Below are positions 1-5,981 of a stretch of 6,093 bases of DNA, piece by piece. A program made the translations under genes and the position numbers. The stretch comes from Caldisericales bacterium (lineage in GTDB: Bacteria; Caldisericota; Caldisericia; Caldisericales; Caldisericaceae): NCBI GenBank assembly GCA_015485995.1, contig WFSP01000051.1, forward strand, positions 1 through 6,093, given 5' to 3'. Under the pieces are notes generated by a model, which ran no database searches, was not told the DNA's origin, and worked only from the letters and a program-made list of their open reading frames with translations. Position 1 is the first letter of the stretch; every line of letters starts with the position of its first letter.

Positions 1-1260
1 ATTGGAGTAATATGGTCTTCGAGGATATTCTACGGTGAGCGTTTTAAAGAGCGAATACCCGGAATTGATTTGTTTCTGGATGTCCTGCTCCTTGCAGAGA
101 GAAAAAAATACAGCGTATTTTTACTTGGTTCAAAAGAAAGTACTATTCAAAAAGCAGTGCATAGCCTTGCTGAAAAGCACCCTTATTTAAATGTTGTAGG
201 ATTTCAAAACGGTTATTTTCAAGACGAGGCAAAGGTTGTAGATAAAATAAGAAGTAGCAATGTCGACATTCTGTTTGTTGGAATGGGCAGCCCGAAACAA
301 GAAAAATTTATTTACAGAAATCTGAATAAACTAAATATAAAGTTTGCAATGGGTGTTGGCGGGAGTTTTAATGTGCTTGCAGGTGAGTTTAAGCGTGCTC
401 CTTATCTTGTACAAAAATTAGGGTTAGAATGGCTTTATAGGTTTTTGCTTGACCCAAAACGCTTACCTCGTGTTCTTTCGCTTCCAAAATTTGTATTTCT
501 TGTTATGAAACGTCCACGGCAAATCAAGTCGGAAGTAAGTTTTTTTGGTATAAAAATATCGAATAGGCCTCTTATGGAAAATTTGAAAATAGCAGAGAAT
601 TTTATAAGTTCCGGTAAGTTTCACCTTGTTGTTACATTAAATGGAGAAATGGCATCTAAAGCATTTATAGATGAAAAATTTCTCGGTATTTTAAAACAGG
701 CAGACCTTGTAATACCTGATGGAATAGGTATCGTTTGGGGAGCCCGCAAGTTTAAGGAACGTATTGTATATCGTATACCGGGCATAGAATTTGGATGGAG
801 CTTATTAAAACTTGCCGGGCAAAAAGGTTATAGTGTGTATTTTCTTGGTGCAAAAGATATTGCGTTAAAACAAGCTCTTACACAGATAAGAGATAGTTTT
901 CCTAATCTTAAAATTTCTGGGTGGCACTCCGGGTATTTTGATAAAAAGGAAGAATCTGCAATAATTAAAGAAATAAAAGAAAAAAAGCCTGACATTCTGT
1001 TCGTTGGAATGGGAGGTGGAAAACAAGAAAAATGGATTTTTGCCCACAGGGATTTGAATGTGCCTTTTACTATCGGAGTAGGTGGTTCTTTTGACGTGTG
1101 GAGCGGTAGAATAAAACGTGCGCCTGCTTTTGTACAGAAAGTAGGATTAGAGTGGCTGTATAGGATGATTATTCAACCAGCCCGTATTGTACGTATGGGG
1201 AATATTATATCTTTTGCGTTGAAAGTCATATTTAAAAGGGTAGATAAGGAGGAGATATGA
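1..1260 (+). CDS. Tandem-domain WecG/TagA/CpsF family (GT26) glycosyltransferase, 5' end missing
   Basis: The reading frame is open from base 1 to the TGA at 1258-1260 (419 residues visible), so the gene starts upstream; the TTG at 70 is internal. Two copies of the GT26 fold are seen. Copy 1 (residues 1 to about 160) enters just after the expected PDG motif and has ERIPGID, GMGSPKQEKF (94-103), GVGGSF, KRAP and GLEWLYR. Copy 2 (about 179-419) is complete: a start like FGIKI, the TLNGE substrate-loop region, PDGIGIVWGAR (Asp240 is the presumed catalytic base by family knowledge), RIPGIE, GMGGGKQEKW (336-345) and GLEWLYR. A hand alignment gives about 44% identity between copies. Family members add N-acetylmannosamine, N-acetylmannosaminuronate or similar sugars to undecaprenyl-linked acceptors at the inner membrane face, for teichoic acid, enterobacterial common antigen or capsule linkage. 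The basic, hydrophobic C-terminus fits peripheral membrane binding. Usual members have one domain of about 240 residues, so this two-domain chain is unusual. Donor and acceptor cannot be predicted. Confidence 0.93.
   Translation: MGVIWSSRIFYGERFKERIPGIDLFLDVLLLAERKKYSVFLLGSKESTIQKAVHSLAEKHPYLNVVGFQNGYFQDEAKVVDKIRSSNVDILFVGMGSPKQEKFIYRNLNKLNIKFAMGVGGSFNVLAGEFKRAPYLVQKLGLEWLYRFLLDPKRLPRVLSLPKFVFLVMKRPRQIKSEVSFFGIKISNRPLMENLKIAENFISSGKFHLVVTLNGEMASKAFIDEKFLGILKQADLVIPDGIGIVWGARKFKERIVYRIPGIEFGWSLLKLAGQKGYSVYFLGAKDIALKQALTQIRDSFPNLKISGWHSGYFDKKEESAIIKEIKEKKPDILFVGMGGGKQEKWIFAHRDLNVPFTIGVGGSFDVWSGRIKRAPAFVQKVGLEWLYRMIIQPARIVRMGNIISFALKVIFKRVDKEEI
265..1013 (+). repeat. Internal gene duplication, best-conserved DNA segments at 265-287 and 991-1013
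   Basis: The two glycosyltransferase domains are direct repeats about 720-726 bases apart. At 265-287 and 991-1013 the DNA (encoding DILFVGMG) matches at 22 of 23 bases. A second conserved pair encodes GLEWLYR, near 421-441 and 1144-1164. Most of the remaining duplication is visible only at protein level, which points to an old duplication with selection on the sugar-nucleotide-binding core, not a recent DNA copy. Confidence 0.8.
1246..1252 (+). promoter_or_regulatory. Ribosome binding site for etfB
   Basis: AAGGAGG lies four bases before the ATG at 1257, inside the last codons of the glycosyltransferase. It is a near-perfect Shine-Dalgarno sequence, though the spacing is short. It supports ATG 1257 as the etfB start and independent loading of ribosomes in addition to coupling through the ATGA overlap. 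Confidence 0.8.
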
Positions 1261-2015
1261 ATATTGTTGTTACGGTAAAAGCTGTACCTGAAACGTTAAA
1301 ATTTGACAGGGAAACAAAAAGAATAGAAAGAAGCGGTGTAAAAACTATTTTAAATCCCCTTGACCTTATTGCTTCCGAGGAGGCAAGAAAACTCAGGGTC
1401 AAAACGGGTGGAACGCTTACGGCTGTTTCTATGGCACCACCGGATAAAGGGGAAGTTTTAAAGGAGTTGTTTAAGTACGGTTTTGATAGAGTTATCCTTC
1501 TTTCCGACAGGATCTTTGGAGGGGCTGATACTCTTGCTACTGCTTATGTGCTTTCTGCAGGTATAAGAAAGTTTGTAAAAGATTTTGACGTGATATTTCA
1601 AGGGGATTACTCCCTGGATGGTTCTACCGGCCAGCTTGGCGGAGAGCTTGCCGCAATGCTCGGCATTCCGTATCTAAGCCATGTAGTGAAGATACAAGGC
1701 AATATTGTGAGCAGACTTACGGAGCTCAATGTAGAAGAATTTAGTGTTAAATTTCCTGCGGTGCTTTCAGTGGAAAGCAGGGCAAATAACGGTGTTACAA
1801 CTGATTTGTTTGCATTGCTTAAAAGTGAAGATAAAGAGGTAGAAACATATACAAACAACGAACTTGGAGCGGATGTAGACAGGTGTGGGTTGAGTGGTTC
1901 TAAAACTACGGTACTTTCTCTTGTGCAGAACGAGATAGAGGCAAACTCAAACCTTGTAAAGGAGAATGCAGGTAAAGAAGTTGTTGAGTTTCTCTCAAAG
2001 GCAGGCGTGTTATGA
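1257..2015 (+). CDS. etfB: Electron transfer flavoprotein, beta subunit
   Basis: This 252-residue protein has the FixA/EtfB pattern: an N-terminal strand MNIVVTVKAVPET, NPLDLIASEEARKL (33-46), a GG-x-L-T-x-VSMAPP segment (51-62), the LLSDRIFGGADTLATAY block (81-97) and the nucleotide-phosphate loop DGSTGQLGGELAAMLGIP (121-138). Most EtfB proteins have DGDTAQVGP in that loop, so the Ser, Gly and final Gly are deviations. Length is close to the family norm (about 250-260). By family knowledge, EtfB pairs with EtfA in the cytoplasm. It binds AMP, or a second FAD in electron-bifurcating ETFs, and carries electrons between dehydrogenases and a membrane or ferredoxin-linked acceptor. It overlaps the upstream gene by ATGA (1257-1260) and etfA by ATGA (2012-2015). 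No acyl-CoA dehydrogenase or ETF:quinone oxidoreductase is in the window, so the electron partner is unknown. Whether it is bifurcating cannot be decided by eye. Confidence 0.93.
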   Translation: MNIVVTVKAVPETLKFDRETKRIERSGVKTILNPLDLIASEEARKLRVKTGGTLTAVSMAPPDKGEVLKELFKYGFDRVILLSDRIFGGADTLATAYVLSAGIRKFVKDFDVIFQGDYSLDGSTGQLGGELAAMLGIPYLSHVVKIQGNIVSRLTELNVEEFSVKFPAVLSVESRANNGVTTDLFALLKSEDKEVETYTNNELGADVDRCGLSGSKTTVLSLVQNEIEANSNLVKENAGKEVVEFLSKAGVL

Positions 2016-2881
2016 AAACGGTGTGTTTTATAAACAAATATAATGGCATTGTAAAAACTGCAGAGAAACTATCCAGCGATTTTTTCATTGCTTCTTTCGA
2101 TTCTAACGAGGAGAATGCAAATTTTATTCCGGATAAAATCATAGAAAGTTCCACGGCAGGGTCCCTATTTGTGGAGAAGGTAGTGGATAATATTAATCCG
2201 GACCTTGTAATTTTTAGTGATGAGACGCTTGTTAGGGAAGCTGCATCGGTTTTTGGTGGTAGAAAGAATCTGGGGATTATTTCTCATAGTAACGAACTTT
2301 ATCGGAAATATGGGAAAATTGTAGGGCGTGTTCCAGGCTGGGAAAATTTATCTGCTGAGGTAAGCTCTCTTACTTTGCCTTATCTCATTATTTTGAAGGG
2401 GGAAGAGAAAATTAATATTTCCGAACACAATATGGTTCCTAAGAAAATATTTATTGGTGAGAATGAAGAAAAACTAACTCTTGTTAAGATTCATAAAGGA
2501 AATGAGAATCCTTTAAGGGCAGCACGAATTATTGTCGGCATTGGCAGGGGCGTAAACGTGAATCTAATTCCGGACATAAAGGCATTTGCAAATAGAATTA
2601 AGGCCGAAATCGGGTGTACGAGGCCTGTTGCGGATATGGGAATACTACCTAACTTTCGTATGATTGGCGATTCCGGTATAAACGTTCATCCGGATATATA
2701 TATTGCTTTTGGAGTTTCAGGAGCAATTCAGCACCTTTCGGGCGTAAATGCAAAATATATTATTGCTGTGAATAAAGATCCAAAGGCACCTATTTTTAGT
2801 GAAGCGGCACTTGCAATAAATACGTCTGTTGAGGATGCGCTTACGGACATTAAGAAATGGTTAAAAAATTTCTCACTGTAG
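2012..2881 (+). CDS. etfA: Electron transfer flavoprotein, alpha subunit (short, divergent)
   Basis: The 289-residue product has a poorly conserved N-terminal Rossmann-like region (1 to about 160) and a clear C-terminal FAD-binding domain (about 168-289). Diagnostic segments are RIIVGIGRGV (172-181), GCTRPVADMG (201-210), MIGDSG (217-222), IYIAFGVSGAIQHLSG (229-244), IIAVNKDPKAPIF (250-262) and a final helix. Family proteins usually read SGGRG, GASR, VGQTG and end with a GD-containing loop; here the equivalents are GIGRG, GCTR, IGDSG and INTS. The loop after QHLSG appears one residue shorter than usual. At 289 residues it is shorter than typical EtfA (about 310-340), mainly in the N-terminal domain. 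It should hold the electron-transferring FAD and form the heterodimer with EtfB. The start at 2012 overlaps the etfB stop by four bases, with a weak AAAGG about ten bases upstream. Its 3' end overlaps moeA by 25 bases. The subunit assignment is secure; the physiological partner is not. Confidence 0.93.
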   Translation: MKTVCFINKYNGIVKTAEKLSSDFFIASFDSNEENANFIPDKIIESSTAGSLFVEKVVDNINPDLVIFSDETLVREAASVFGGRKNLGIISHSNELYRKYGKIVGRVPGWENLSAEVSSLTLPYLIILKGEEKINISEHNMVPKKIFIGENEEKLTLVKIHKGNENPLRAARIIVGIGRGVNVNLIPDIKAFANRIKAEIGCTRPVADMGILPNFRMIGDSGINVHPDIYIAFGVSGAIQHLSGVNAKYIIAVNKDPKAPIFSEAALAINTSVEDALTDIKKWLKNFSL

Positions 2882-4080
2882 AGAAAAGTACTAATGTAAA
2901 TAAGAAACTTATAAACCTTTTTGAAATAGGGTTAAAAACCGAGCAATTATCCCTTTCCCTTTCCATTGGTCGGTTTTCTGCAAAGGACGTAGTTGCTAAT
3001 TTTAACATCCCTTCTTTTACAAAATCTATCGTGGATGGCTTTGCCGTAGTGTCGTCTGACACAAAGGGTGCGTCAAGTGGCAATCCGATACCTTTAAGGG
3101 TTGTTGGGAAACTTCGCATAGGAGAAGAATTTAACAGGAAACTAACTAAAAACAATGCTGTTTTTGTCCCTACCGGAGGTGTTGTCCCGTATGGTGCGGA
3201 TGCAGTAGTTATGATTGAACATACGGAAGAAACCGCGAATGAGATTTTTGTAATGAAAGAGGTGCACAAAGGGGAGAATCTTATTAAGGTAGGAGATGAC
3301 TTTCAAAAAGGGGAAACAATTGTCCGCAGAGGGGAAAGGATTACTCCAAACAGAATTGCCGCACTGAGGGCATTCGGTTTCAAGAATATAGAGGTAGTCA
3401 GGAAGATAAAACTTGGTATTTTCTCTACAGGTGATGAACTTATTGAAAGCGGCAGCCTGCCTTTGGGCAAGATTTATGATACAAATGAATACACAATTTT
3501 TGCCGAAGCATTGAGCGGTAATTTTTCTCCTGTAATGTATGGTATTGTGAAAGATGATAAGCTAAAAATTAAGAGTATGCTCCAAAGGGTGCTTTCGGAA
3601 AATGATGTGGCGATTATGAGCGGTGGAACGAGTAAGGGAACGTTCGATTTTACCGTTTCCGTAATAAATGAACTTGGAAAACCGGGTGTTCAAATCCACG
3701 GGCTGCATTTATCTCCAGGGAAACCAACGGTATTCGGAGTAGTAGATAAAAAACTTATAGTAGGGTTTTCGGGAAATCCGCTTGCATCATTTTTAGTTTT
3801 TAGAAAAATTGTCATACCGCTGATATATGAAAAGTGTGGGTTAAAAGTGGATAGGAAAAAGATTACTGCAGTACTTTCTGAAAATCTGCCATCCAGAAAA
3901 GGAAGGGAGGAGTTTGTTATGGGCAAACTTTTTATTAGAAATAACGGTCAATTTGTGAAACCTGTATTTTCGGAATCTGCTTTTATTAGCCCTTTAATAA
4001 AATCGGACGGGATTATCGCTATCCCACTTATGAGTGAGGGATATAAAAAAAATGAAAAGGTGATTTTCGAATTATGGTAG
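2857..4080 (+). CDS. moeA: Molybdopterin molybdenumtransferase MoeA
   Basis: This 407-residue protein matches the MoeA/gephyrin-E length and domain order: MoeA N-terminal domains (about 12-180), the MoCF/MogA-like domain (about 185-325) and the C-terminal beta domain (about 333-407). Motifs seen are SIVDGFAV (57-64, equivalent of E. coli MDGYAV with the catalytic Asp), VPTGGVVPYGADAVVMIE (104-121), GDDFQKG (146-152), STGDEL (190-195), YGIVKDD (228-234), MSGGTSKGTFDFT (254-266), SPGKP (286-290) and FSGNP (304-308). By family knowledge MoeA inserts molybdate or tungstate into adenylylated molybdopterin in the cytoplasm. The acidic residues known to matter in E. coli MoeA appear to be kept. ATG 2857 is the only plausible start before the conserved region; it lies inside etfA (25-base overlap) with only a weak Shine-Dalgarno, which suggests translational coupling to etfA. 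It is followed, with a 7-base overlap, by a second MoeA-type gene. Metal preference cannot be read from the sequence. Confidence 0.95.
   Translation: MVKKFLTVEKSTNVNKKLINLFEIGLKTEQLSLSLSIGRFSAKDVVANFNIPSFTKSIVDGFAVVSSDTKGASSGNPIPLRVVGKLRIGEEFNRKLTKNNAVFVPTGGVVPYGADAVVMIEHTEETANEIFVMKEVHKGENLIKVGDDFQKGETIVRRGERITPNRIAALRAFGFKNIEVVRKIKLGIFSTGDELIESGSLPLGKIYDTNEYTIFAEALSGNFSPVMYGIVKDDKLKIKSMLQRVLSENDVAIMSGGTSKGTFDFTVSVINELGKPGVQIHGLHLSPGKPTVFGVVDKKLIVGFSGNPLASFLVFRKIVIPLIYEKCGLKVDRKKITAVLSENLPSRKGREEFVMGKLFIRNNGQFVKPVFSESAFISPLIKSDGIIAIPLMSEGYKKNEKVIFELW
4057..4063 (+). promoter_or_regulatory. Ribosome binding site for the moeA-PBP fusion gene
   Basis: AAGGTGA lies ten bases before ATG 4074, within the last codons of the upstream moeA. 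It is a good Shine-Dalgarno match and supports this start. The protein aligns with MoeA-PBP family members from its first residues. Confidence 0.65.
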
Positions 4081-5981
4081 AAAAAAGAGAGCTATTTTTA
4101 AAAAAGAAGTCTCTTAATGAGGCAGAACGTATCTGGAAGCACTTTCTTTCCTTGAGAAATTACCCGAATGCTTTAGGAATAGAAGAAATTAAGGTGGAAA
4201 ATGCCTTAGGGCGTATTTCTGCTGAGGAAGTAAAATCCCGTTTGTCGTCGCCGTTTTATACGGCATCTGCAGTGGATGGAATTGCAGTTTTCTCGAAGAA
4301 TACAGAGGGAGCGTCGGTAAGTAGCCCGAAGCTTATCGAATTTGGCAAAGGTGGTGTATCGGTAAATACAGGGGACCCTATCCCTGCAAACTTTAATGCC
4401 GTGATAATGATTGAAGACGTGGAAGTTATCGGAAATAAATTTAGATTTCTCTATCCTATTGCCCCATATAAAAATGTAAGGCTTATAGGAGAGGACATAG
4501 GGGTTAAAGAAACGCTTCTTTTCCCGAATGAAACAATTACTCCAGCACATATTGGTGTTTTACTTGCGGGCGGCATAACAAAAATTAAAGTTTATAAAAA
4601 ATCGAAAGTATTGGTTATTCCTACAGGGGAAGAAATTAAAAAGCCTGACGGAAAAATAGGAATAGGGGATATTATTGACACGAATTCATATATGCTGAAA
4701 AACCTTGTTGAACAATACGGGGGTGAAGCGGTTATATCGGACATTTTACCTAACGACGAACTAATTATTACAGATTTTGTTAGAAACAATATTAAAAAAT
4801 TTAATATGGTACTTGTAATAGGCGGTTCTGCAAAAGGGACAAAGGATCTTACTGCGCGTGTTTACGGTAAATTAGGTAAAATATTAGTTCGCGGGGTTTC
4901 CATACAACCGGGTAAGCCTGTAATTCTTGCTGAGGCAGAAGGCAAGCCTGTGATGGGTATGCCTGGTTTTCCTGTTTCCTCTTTTATTGCTGCGCATATA
5001 TTTTTGAAAATGGCACTTTTTACAATGCAAGGAAAAGAAATGGAAAAGCCGCAGACAATAAAAGCATTAATAAAGCGTCCTATTACTTCTTCGATCGGAG
5101 TTACCGAGTTTGTTAGGGTAAAAGTTGGAAAGGCAGGAAAAGCACTTGTTGCAGTGCCTCTTAAAAAAGGCGCAGGAGTTCTTTCGTCGGTATCCAATGC
5201 AGACGGGTTGTTGAAAATAGATTTCGATAGAGAGGGCGTAGAGAGAAACGAAAAAGTAACCATTGAACTCTTAAAGAAAAAAGAGATTATAAAAAACGAG
5301 TTTTTGTTTATTGGCAGCAATGACCCTTTACTTATATTTTTATTTGCATTTGTAAAGAAACGTTACCCATTATTTAATTTTGGTATTATAAACAGTGGAA
5401 GTTTAGCAGGATTGCTTGCTCTGGAACGCGGAGAGTGTAGTGTTACGGCGGCTCATTTGTTTGACGGAGAAACAGGCGTTTATAATAAACCCTTCCTGAA
5501 GAAATACGTTTCGAAACGCATTGCCGTACTGCATTTTTCTCTGAGAGAGCAAGGGCTTATCGTTCGGAAAGGAAATCCAAAAGGTATCAAAAGAATAAGG
5601 GACATATCTCGTAAGGATGTTACTTTTGTAAACAGGCAGAAGGGCTCAGGGACACGCGTAATGTTCGATTATCTGCTTGAGAAGAACGGTATTGCCCCTG
5701 AATTGGTAAAAGGGTATAACCATAACGAATATACGCATCTTGCAGTTGCAAACAATGTAAAGCTCGGAGGTGCAGACTGTGGAATGGGTATTCGATATGT
5801 TGCGGATGTGCTTAACCTTGACTTCATTCCTTTGAAGAAAGAACAGTATGATATTGTTATTCTAAAGGATGAGTTAAAGCGAAAAGAGGTAAAGATGATT
5901 TTAGCGGCAATGAAAGATGAAGAATTTATTAAGATGGCAAAGAGGTTCAAGGGATATAAATATCTTGGAGGAGCGGAATGA
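4074..5981 (+). CDS. MoeA-like molybdopterin biosynthesis protein fused to a C-terminal periplasmic-binding-protein-like domain
   Basis: The 635-residue product has a full MoeA module (about 8-400) followed by a PBP-like domain (about 408-632) of the type related to ModA/TupA and LysR effector domains (PF12727/COG1910 by recollection). MoeA motifs are SAVDGIAV (65-72), NTGDPIP (98-104), GEDIG (139-143), PTGEEI (183-188, where family members usually have TGDEL), IGGSAKGTKDLT (249-260, usually SGGVSxGxxDxT), PGKP (279-282) and GMPGFP (295-300, usually PGNP). The PBP part has GSNDPLLIFL (414-423), NSGSLAGLLALERGE (440-454), HLFDGETGVYN (461-471), REQGLIV (491-497), VNRQKGSGTRV (519-529), EYTHLAVAN (552-560) and a final Asp-Phe-Ile-Pro-Leu strand. 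No signal peptide or membrane segment is visible, so the PBP domain should be cytoplasmic and may bind molybdate, tungstate or a cofactor intermediate (inference). Such fusions are known in archaea and anaerobic bacteria. The gene overlaps moeA by 7 bases and the transporter gene by 4. Confidence 0.93.
   Translation: MVEKRELFLKKKSLNEAERIWKHFLSLRNYPNALGIEEIKVENALGRISAEEVKSRLSSPFYTASAVDGIAVFSKNTEGASVSSPKLIEFGKGGVSVNTGDPIPANFNAVIMIEDVEVIGNKFRFLYPIAPYKNVRLIGEDIGVKETLLFPNETITPAHIGVLLAGGITKIKVYKKSKVLVIPTGEEIKKPDGKIGIGDIIDTNSYMLKNLVEQYGGEAVISDILPNDELIITDFVRNNIKKFNMVLVIGGSAKGTKDLTARVYGKLGKILVRGVSIQPGKPVILAEAEGKPVMGMPGFPVSSFIAAHIFLKMALFTMQGKEMEKPQTIKALIKRPITSSIGVTEFVRVKVGKAGKALVAVPLKKGAGVLSSVSNADGLLKIDFDREGVERNEKVTIELLKKKEIIKNEFLFIGSNDPLLIFLFAFVKKRYPLFNFGIINSGSLAGLLALERGECSVTAAHLFDGETGVYNKPFLKKYVSKRIAVLHFSLREQGLIVRKGNPKGIKRIRDISRKDVTFVNRQKGSGTRVMFDYLLEKNGIAPELVKGYNHNEYTHLAVANNVKLGGADCGMGIRYVADVLNLDFIPLKKEQYDIVILKDELKRKEVKMILAAMKDEEFIKMAKRFKGYKYLGGAE
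5295..5978 (+). other. PBP-like ligand-binding domain within the MoeA fusion
   Basis: This marks the part of the fusion coding for about residues 408-635. It begins just after the MoeA C-terminal domain ends with VTIELL (395-400) and a Lys-rich linker (KKKEIIKNE). The order of small-residue loops (GSND, NSGS, NRQKGSGTR) is that of a two-lobed binding protein fold that contacts an anion or small ligand. The boundary is judged by eye and may be off by about ten residues. Confidence 0.8.
5967..5973 (+). promoter_or_regulatory. Ribosome binding site for the MFS transporter gene
   Basis: GGAGGAG lies four bases before ATG 5978 (six bases from the GGAGG core), inside the final codons of the MoeA-PBP gene. 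It confirms that a new gene starts at 5978, although only 116 bases of it are in the window. Confidence 0.8.

Noticed and set aside
70..1260. Start of the glycosyltransferase at the TTG codon at 70.
   Set aside because: The frame is open to base 1, and the upstream codons encode IGVIW...ERIPGID, which aligns with the second domain. The TTG is therefore an internal Leu codon and the gene starts before the window.
4045..4052. Run of eight A near the end of moeA as a slippage site that could fuse MoeA to the downstream MoeA-PBP.
   Set aside because: The downstream gene's frame has a TGA at 4053-4055, immediately after the run, so slippage into that frame would terminate and not make a fusion. 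The run encodes ordinary Lys-Lys-Asn.
865..5950. Minus-strand open frames, the largest at 4862-5320 (152 codons) and 2850-3269 (139 codons).
   Set aside because: They lie wholly opposite well-conserved + strand genes, have Ser/Phe-rich compositions expected from the complement, and show no recognisable domains.
2857..5981. moeA and moeA-PBP as one gene broken by a frameshift.
   Set aside because: Each has a full MoeA module with its own N-terminus, start and Shine-Dalgarno, so they are paralogues and not halves of one protein.
4074..5981. Signal peptide or export of the PBP-like domain.
   Set aside because: The protein starts with a charged, Lys-rich segment (MVEKRELFLKKK) that leads directly into a MoeA domain, and no hydrophobic leader precedes the PBP part.
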